Shown here: positions 58,630 through 64,000 of the stretch, in pieces
Numbering within the stretch: position 1 is the stretch's first letter
How the letters are laid out: each line of letters begins with the position of its first letter
NCBI RefSeq assembly: GCF_019704555.1
Contig: NZ_AP024745.1
Location: 2,166,001 to 2,230,000 of the forward strand
From: Actinoplanes sp. L3-i22
GTDB lineage: Bacteria > Actinomycetota > Actinomycetes > Mycobacteriales > Micromonosporaceae
Direction of reading: 5' to 3'
Length of the DNA: 64,000 bases
Position numbers and translations under genes: made by a program
The notes under the pieces: model-generated
What the model was told of the DNA's origin: nothing
Database searches by the model: none
The model's input: the letters and a program-made list of their open reading frames with translations, nothing else

Positions 58630-58642
58630 CCGGCGTGTCACG

Positions 58643-59086
58643 ATGAGGAGCGTGAGCAGCCACGAGCAGCGCTTGCGGGACCTCCGGGTGTTGCGCCGGG
58701 TCCGGGACCGCATCGACCGGGACTATGCCCAGCCTCTCGACGTGGAGGCGCTGGCCCGCGGCGCGCACATGTCGGCCGGGCATCTGAGCCGGGAGTTCCG
58801 GAGCGCGTTCGGCGAGTCGCCGTACGGCTATCTGATGACCCGCCGGATCGAACGGGCCATGGCGCTGCTGCGGCGCGGCGACCTGAGCGTGACCGAGGTC
58901 TGCTTCGCGGTCGGCTGTTCCTCGCTGGGCACGTTCAGCACCCGGTTCACCCAGCTGGTCGGGATCTCGCCGAGCGCGTACCGGAAGACCGCCGCCGGGG
59001 CCACCGAGGGCATCCCGGCCTGCGTGGCGAAACAGGTCACCAGACCGGTCAGGAATCGAGAAGCCCGGCCGGTGCCGCGTTCCTAG
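58643..59086 (+). CDS. AraC-family regulator (HTH domain only)
   Basis: A 147-residue regulator made of a single AraC DNA-binding domain. HTH 1 is PLDVEALARGAHMSAGHLSR and HTH 2 is VTEVCFAVGCSSLGTFSTRF, followed by the conserved GISPSAYRK. There is no separate ligand domain, so it resembles MarA/SoxS-type or effector-coupled AraC proteins. The tail (ACVAKQVTRPVRNREARPVP) is basic. ATG 58643 is chosen; GTG 58652 lies too close to the AGGAG. A VOC protein gene follows 10 bp downstream, a pairing common in actinomycetes, where the VOC protein or its product may be the regulated or sensed partner (inference). Confidence 0.9.
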   Translation: MRSVSSHEQRLRDLRVLRRVRDRIDRDYAQPLDVEALARGAHMSAGHLSREFRSAFGESPYGYLMTRRIERAMALLRRGDLSVTEVCFAVGCSSLGTFSTRFTQLVGISPSAYRKTAAGATEGIPACVAKQVTRPVRNREARPVPRS

Positions 59087-59089
59087 CAT
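59084..59089 (+). promoter_or_regulatory. -10 box TAGCAT, leaderless start of VOC gene
   Basis: TAGCAT ends 7 nt before ATG 59097, which argues for that ATG over the one at 59088 that overlaps the box. Confidence 0.5.
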
Positions 59090-59096
59090 GGTCGGC

Positions 59097-59507
59097 ATGG
59101 ACATTCGCATTCACGCCAGCTTCCTCCCGCACGACGACGCCGAGGCCGCGATCGGCTTCTACCGCGACGTGCTCGGCTTCGAGGTGCGCAAGGACGTGGG
59201 CTACAACGACATGCGCTGGATCACCGTCGGGCCGAAGGGGCAGTCGGTCTCGATCGTGCTGCACCCGCCGGCCGCCGACCCGAGCATCACCGACGACGAG
59301 CGCCGGGTGATCGCCGAGATGATGGCGAAGGGCAGCTACGCCGCGCTGACCCTGGTCAGCGAGGACCTCGACGGGGTCTTCGAGCGGCTGGTGGCCGGTG
59401 GCGCGGACGTGGTGCAGGAGCCGGCCGACCAGCCGTACGGCATCCGCGACTGCGCCTTCCGCGACCCGGCCGGCAACCTGATCCGGATCAACCAAGCGGA
59501 AGCGTAA
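59097..59507 (+). CDS. VOC-family (glyoxalase/bleomycin-resistance fold) protein
   Basis: A 136-residue protein of the vicinal oxygen chelate superfamily with paired beta-alpha-beta-beta-beta modules: HASFLPHDDAEAAIGFYRDV, LGFEVRKDVGYNDMRWITVG and YAALTLVSEDLDGVFERLV, ending DCAFRDPAGNLIRINQ. Metal ligands of active glyoxalases (His, Glu) are not clearly conserved, so it may be a binding or resistance protein. ATG 59097 is used; ATG 59088 would add three residues. Its 3' end overlaps the convergent kinase gene by 20 bp. It follows the AraC gene by 10 bp and probably works with it. Confidence 0.9.
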   Translation: MDIRIHASFLPHDDAEAAIGFYRDVLGFEVRKDVGYNDMRWITVGPKGQSVSIVLHPPAADPSITDDERRVIAEMMAKGSYAALTLVSEDLDGVFERLVAGGADVVQEPADQPYGIRDCAFRDPAGNLIRINQAEA

Positions 59508-61164
59508 GTTTCACCACCGTCCCGCCGGTGGGGGAGTCGTCGAGCTGAATCGCCCCGTTGTGGCGCTCGACGATGCGCAGGCAGGTGGAGAGCCCGATCC
59601 CGTGCCCCTTGCGCGAGTTCGGGTCGACCTGCGCGAACATGTCGAAGATCCGGTCCCGGTGCTCGACCGGGATGCCGATGCCGTTGTCGGTGACCGTCAG
59701 GTGCCAGCCGTCCGGCTCGACCGAGCAGCTGATCCGCACGCGCGGCGCCCGGTCCGGATGGCGGTACTTGATCGCGTTGTCCACCAGGTTCTGCAGCAGC
59801 TGGCGGAGCAGCGTCTTGTCCCCGGTGATGATCGGCAGACTGCCCTGCACGGTCACCTCGGCGCCGGCGTCCTGGATCAGCGTCCGCAGGTCCGCGGTCA
59901 CCTGATCGACCACCCCGTTCAGGTCCACCTCGCCGGGCTGGCACGGCGCGTGCCCGGCCCGGGCGTAGCTGAGCAGCGCCTGCACCAGCTGCTGCATCCG
60001 CTCGACGGCCCGGAGCGCGCCGCCGACCCACTTGGCGGCGCGCGCGTCCATCTGGTCGCTGTACTCCTCGTCGAGCAGGTCGAGGTAGCCGTGCGCCCCG
60101 GCCAGCGGCCGGACCAGGTCGTGGCTGACCGCGGCGGCGAACCCCTCCAGCTCGTCGTTCGACCGTTCCAGCTCGATCACCGCGGCCTGCAGCTGCTCCT
60201 CGCGCTGGGCCACCTCGGCGTGCGCCTGTTCGAGCCGGCGCTGGTAGATCCGGTCCTGGGTGACGTCGGTCAGGGCGACCACCGCGCCGATCCGTTCGCC
60301 GCTGTCCGCGTACAGGCCGCGGCCGGTGGCGATCACGGTGATCCGCTCGTCGGCGGCGGTCTCGATGATCATCTCCGCGTGGTCGATCGGCTCCCCGCGC
60401 ATCGCCTGGGCCAGCGGCCCTTCCCCCGGGCCGAGCCGGGAGCCGTCCGGCCGGTGCAACCGGAAGTGGCGGCGCATCTCCTCGAGCGGCGTCGTCTGGT
60501 CGCCCTCGACGCCGGCCCACCGGCGGGCGGTCCGGTTCAGCACGGTCATCCGGCCGGTCTCGTCGGCCGCCGCGATCCCGACCTCGACCGTCTCCAGCAT
60601 GGTGTCGATGAACTTGTGCGCGCGCTCGGCCCGCGCGGTCAGGTCGTCGGCGAGCCGGGCCTGGCGGCGCCGCTCGAACAGGCCGACCACGATCTCGCCG
60701 AGGTCGGCCAGCCGGGCCATCTGCCGCTCGGTGAGCGTCCGTACCCGGTGCTCCTCGAACACGCAGAGGGTGCCCAGCACGTACCCGGACGGGGTGATCA
60801 GCGACGTGGACGCGTAGAACCGGACGCTGCCCATCCGCCCGTCGACGTACGGATTGTTCGCGTACAACGGGTTCTTGCTGGCGTCCGGGATCTGGATCGT
60901 CTCCCCGGCCAGGAAGTGCACGTCGCACATCGACTCGCTGCGCGGCTGCTCGCCGGGCTCGAAGCCGATCGCGGTGAGCTGGCACTGCCGGTTCGCGTCG
61001 ATCAGGTTCAGGGTGGCCTGCGGGACGTCGGCGACCATGGCGGCGACCCGCACGACGGCCTCCAGCTCGTCGTCGGCCGGCTCGTCGAGCAGCTGATATT
61101 CGTGCAGCGCGGCCAACCGGGCCAGCTCCGAGTCCGGGAGCTCGAGATCGATCAGAGCGGTCAC
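59488..61164 (-). CDS. GAF-PAS sensor histidine kinase downstream of tadC
   Basis: A 558-residue soluble kinase. The GAF domain (about 15-165) has ATLNLIDANRQCQLTAIGFE, SMCDVHFLAG and FYASTSLITPSGYVLGTLCV. A PAS domain follows (about 185-320: LETVEVGIAAADETGRMTVL to ALTDVTQDRIYQ) and a coiled region with EVAQREEQLQAAVIELERSN. The acceptor box is AVSHDLVRPLAGAHGYLDL, with NAIKYRHPDR, DNGIGIPVEH and GHGIGLSTCLRIVERHNG in the ATPase. It is on the same strand as tadA-tadB-tadC and starts 41 bp after tadC ends, so it may be cotranscribed with the Tad genes. The tail overlaps the VOC gene by 20 bp. Confidence 0.9.
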   Translation of the reverse strand: MTALIDLELPDSELARLAALHEYQLLDEPADDELEAVVRVAAMVADVPQATLNLIDANRQCQLTAIGFEPGEQPRSESMCDVHFLAGETIQIPDASKNPLYANNPYVDGRMGSVRFYASTSLITPSGYVLGTLCVFEEHRVRTLTERQMARLADLGEIVVGLFERRRQARLADDLTARAERAHKFIDTMLETVEVGIAAADETGRMTVLNRTARRWAGVEGDQTTPLEEMRRHFRLHRPDGSRLGPGEGPLAQAMRGEPIDHAEMIIETAADERITVIATGRGLYADSGERIGAVVALTDVTQDRIYQRRLEQAHAEVAQREEQLQAAVIELERSNDELEGFAAAVSHDLVRPLAGAHGYLDLLDEEYSDQMDARAAKWVGGALRAVERMQQLVQALLSYARAGHAPCQPGEVDLNGVVDQVTADLRTLIQDAGAEVTVQGSLPIITGDKTLLRQLLQNLVDNAIKYRHPDRAPRVRISCSVEPDGWHLTVTDNGIGIPVEHRDRIFDMFAQVDPNSRKGHGIGLSTCLRIVERHNGAIQLDDSPTGGTVVKLTLPLG

Positions 61165-61205
61165 GCACTCTGATCGGCACCTTCGGCCGAGCGGCTTAGC
61201 TGCTG

Positions 61206-62123
61206 CTATTGAAAGGACTTGATGAGCTGCAGCACGGCCGGGCCGATCAGGATCACGAAGATCGCGGGCAGCATGCAGAACATCACCGGGAAGATCAGCT
61301 TGACCGGCACCTTCTGGGCCATCTCCTCGGCCCGCTGCCGGCGCCGGACCCGCTGGTCCTGGGCGTGCTCGCGGAGGATGTTGGCCACCGAGATGCCCAG
61401 CTCACCGGCCTGCACCAGCGCGGTGACCAGGCGCTTCAGGTCACGGACGGTGGTCCGTTCGGAGAGCGAGCGCAGCGCCTGGGCACGGGACACGCCGAGC
61501 CGCATCTCCTGCAGCACCCGGCGCAGCTCGTCGGCCATCGGGCCGGTCAGGCTGCGTCCCACGTGGTCCATCGCGGAGTCCAGGCCGAGGCCCGCCTCCA
61601 CGCCGATGACCAGCGCGTCCATCACGTCCGGCAGCGACCGCAGCAGCTGCTGCTGGCGCTTGACCCCGGCGTTGTACAGCAGCACCCGCGGCAGCAGGAA
61701 ACCGGCGGCGAGTCCGAACAGGGCGCCGGACAGCCCGCCGGCGCCGCCCTTGACCGACTGGCCGACCGCGGCGCCGAACGCGCAGGTGGCCACGGCGCCC
61801 AGCGGCCGGACCCGGATCACCCGGCTCAGCGGCCAGGCGGCCGGGTTGCCGGCGTAGTCCAGGCCGTGGATCAGCCGCTGCCGGTCGCGGTCCGAGGTGA
61901 CCGCGTCGCCGAGCCGCTCCACCAGGATCTGGGTGATCGAGCGGAGCCGGCGGATGTACGGGTGGCCGGTCTCGACCTGGATCATGCCGCTGGCGCCGTA
62001 CTGGGCCAGGGCCCGCAGGATGCGGTCCCGGCGGGGGGCCGGCAGGGCCGCGGCGGTCGCGGCGAGCAGCACCGCGGCGGCCATCCCGACGGCGGCGGCG
62101 ACGGCGATGACGTAGCCGGTCAC
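61206..62123 (-). CDS. tadC: Tad secretion inner-membrane protein TadC
   Basis: A 305-residue type II secretion F-domain protein. It has an N-terminal helix (GYVIAVAAAVGMAAAVLLAA), a helix around GALFGLAAGFLLPRVLLYN, then the GspF-type cytoplasmic domain LPDVMDALVIGVEAGLGLDS, LQEMRLGVSRAQALRSLSE and LVTALVQAGELGISVANILR, and a C-terminal helix (LIFPVMFCMLPAIFVILIG). With TadB it forms the platform on which the TadA ATPase pushes Flp-type pili. The GTG start is 1 bp after the tadB stop. The pilin gene is not in this window. Confidence 0.92.
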   Translation of the reverse strand: MTGYVIAVAAAVGMAAAVLLAATAAALPAPRRDRILRALAQYGASGMIQVETGHPYIRRLRSITQILVERLGDAVTSDRDRQRLIHGLDYAGNPAAWPLSRVIRVRPLGAVATCAFGAAVGQSVKGGAGGLSGALFGLAAGFLLPRVLLYNAGVKRQQQLLRSLPDVMDALVIGVEAGLGLDSAMDHVGRSLTGPMADELRRVLQEMRLGVSRAQALRSLSERTTVRDLKRLVTALVQAGELGISVANILREHAQDQRVRRRQRAEEMAQKVPVKLIFPVMFCMLPAIFVILIGPAVLQLIKSFQ

Positions 62124-62124
62124 G

Positions 62125-63090
62125 TCAGACCTCGACCTTGACCACCGCGCGCAGCCAGACCGCGCCGATCGCCATCAGCGTGATCGCGACGACCAGCATC
62201 ACGATGCCGATACCCTGGTGGAACATCGGGGTCAGGTAGGTCGGCTGGGTCAGCCATATGCCGCCGGCGGCGAGGAACGGCATGGCCCCCAGGACGTACG
62301 CGGAGACCCGGCCCTCGCCGGACAGCGACCGCACGTGCCGCTGCAGGTAGGCCCGCTCGCGCATGGTGTCCGCGGTCGTCTGCATCACCTCCACCAGGCT
62401 GCCGCCGACCTCCTTCTGCAGGCGCAGCGCCATCACCAGCCAGATCATCTCGGCGCTGCGCATCCGCTCGCCGATGCGCTCCAGCGCGTCCTCGAAGTCG
62501 CCGCTGATCCGGGTCTCGGACAGGGCCCGGCGCAGCTCGGTGGCGACCGGCCCGTCGTCGTCGCGGACCGTGGCCTCGACCGACTGGTGCAGCGTGAAGC
62601 CGGACCGCAGCGAGCTGATCATGAGTTGCAGGGCGCCCGGCAGCTCGTCGGCGAACGACTGCTCACGACGCCGGATCCGGGCCTTGAGCACCGCGTTCGC
62701 CCCGAGGAAGCCGCCCGGCAGGCCGAGGATCACGCCGAACAGCGGGCTGAGCAGCGCGCCCAGCAGCACGGCCAGCCCGATCGCCGCGCACCCCCGGACG
62801 ATCAGCCACTCCGACGGCCGCAGCGTGCCGCCGAGCCGGTCCAGCAGCGGGCCGCTGCGCTCGGCCAGCCGCAACAGCCCCGGATGCTGCTCGATCCGGC
62901 GGCCCTGGGCGGTGAGCAGCCGGCGCAGCAGCGGGTCCGAGCTCGTCTCGCGGTGCACCGAGAAGTGGCGCAGCGTGGCGAGCCGGCGCTGGATCGGCGT
63001 GCGCCCGAGCGTGGCCTGCAGGATCACGAAGACGATCACGAACACCGCGGACGCCGCCGCGGAGACCGCCGCGATCAGGGCGAAGCTCAT
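62125..63090 (-). CDS. tadB: Tad secretion inner-membrane protein TadB
   Basis: A 321-residue F-domain protein with a first helix IAAVSAAASAVFVIVFVILQ, a middle membrane region (GLAVLLGALLSPLFGVILGL), the domain SFADELPGALQLMISSLRSG, TRISGDFEDALERIGERMRS and LVEVMQTTADTMRERAYLQR, and two C-terminal helices. The order tadA-tadB-tadC on one strand with gaps of 1-3 bp is the usual Tad arrangement. The ATG starts 3 bp after the tadA stop. It partners with TadC to anchor the TadA motor. Confidence 0.92.
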   Translation of the reverse strand: MSFALIAAVSAAASAVFVIVFVILQATLGRTPIQRRLATLRHFSVHRETSSDPLLRRLLTAQGRRIEQHPGLLRLAERSGPLLDRLGGTLRPSEWLIVRGCAAIGLAVLLGALLSPLFGVILGLPGGFLGANAVLKARIRRREQSFADELPGALQLMISSLRSGFTLHQSVEATVRDDDGPVATELRRALSETRISGDFEDALERIGERMRSAEMIWLVMALRLQKEVGGSLVEVMQTTADTMRERAYLQRHVRSLSGEGRVSAYVLGAMPFLAAGGIWLTQPTYLTPMFHQGIGIVMLVVAITLMAIGAVWLRAVVKVEV

Positions 63091-63093
63091 GGC

Positions 63094-64000
<907 letters not shown>

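Overview
The window is GC-rich (roughly 70% or more by eye) and densely packed with genes. It looks like the chromosome of a filamentous actinomycete, most likely Micromonosporaceae (Actinoplanes-like). The pointers are a 2-methylisoborneol cluster with an encapsulin, a tadABC secretion cluster, many GAF/PAS/MASE1 histidine kinases, a carbohydrate ABC importer without its own ATPase, and a regular pattern of leaderless starts with a TANNNT box 6-7 nt before the start codon. I see no rRNA, tRNA, CRISPR array, phage gene or transposase.

Layout. 1-3.7 kb: tail of a KdpE-like regulator, a soluble GAF-GAF-MCP signalling protein, an Asp-box (BNR) protein coupled to a MoaD/ThiS-like protein ending in Gly-Gly, and a small secreted protein. 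3.9-8 kb: a TetR regulator, an SDR dehydrogenase, and a divergent DHA2 exporter with a winged-helix tail; a 19-bp palindrome separates the last two. 8-11.5 kb: a YtpQ-like protein and an FdhF/YdeP-type molybdopterin oxidoreductase. 11.6-16.2 kb: an operon of lipoprotein, permease and ATPase of the pyrimidine/thiamine-precursor (NMT1/THI5-like) type, a second NMT1-like protein without a signal peptide, and a two-domain sulfurtransferase. 16.3-20.5 kb: a PPOX-fold protein, a P-loop kinase, an NmrA-like protein, a membrane-anchored PstS-like protein and a STAS protein. 20.5-23.4 kb: a sugar ABC importer. 23.4-31.2 kb: CHASE-PAS kinase with response regulator, NsrR-Hmp nitric oxide defence, and a MASE1 kinase plus GAF kinase pair. 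31.8-40.6 kb: PEP-mutase-like enzyme, quinone oxidoreductase/TetR divergon, a GAF-PAS kinase, shikimate-dehydrogenase-like enzyme, FAD monooxygenase with TetR, and an unknown protein. 40.6-45.5 kb: a second GAF kinase plus MASE1 kinase pair, then two secreted proteins. 45.7-49.1 kb: family 2B encapsulin shell, 2-methylisoborneol synthase and GPP C-methyltransferase, closed by a strong terminator. 49.6-59.5 kb: ion channel, aldo/keto reductase, aminotransferase, a 46-residue small protein, GH13 enzyme, DUF3500-HupE pair, Rv1733c-like protein, AraC and VOC proteins. 59.5-64 kb: a kinase downstream of tadC, tadB and a tadA that runs off the end.

How parts work together. The clearest system is the encapsulin-terpene operon: the methyltransferase makes 2-methyl-GPP, the synthase cyclises it to 2-methylisoborneol, and the shell probably houses the synthase. 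Seven histidine kinases but only one complete response regulator (plus the partial one) suggest heavy cross-talk with regulators encoded elsewhere.

Non-coding structure. A ~145-bp hairpin element occurs three times, each time between convergent genes. Several GC-rich tandem arrays (periods of about 22-80 bp) lie inside and beside genes. Well-formed operators lie at 5883, 33796/33828, 39038/39053/39834 and 51061-51150. Coordinates and motifs were read by eye; family names are from pattern recognition, not database searches.
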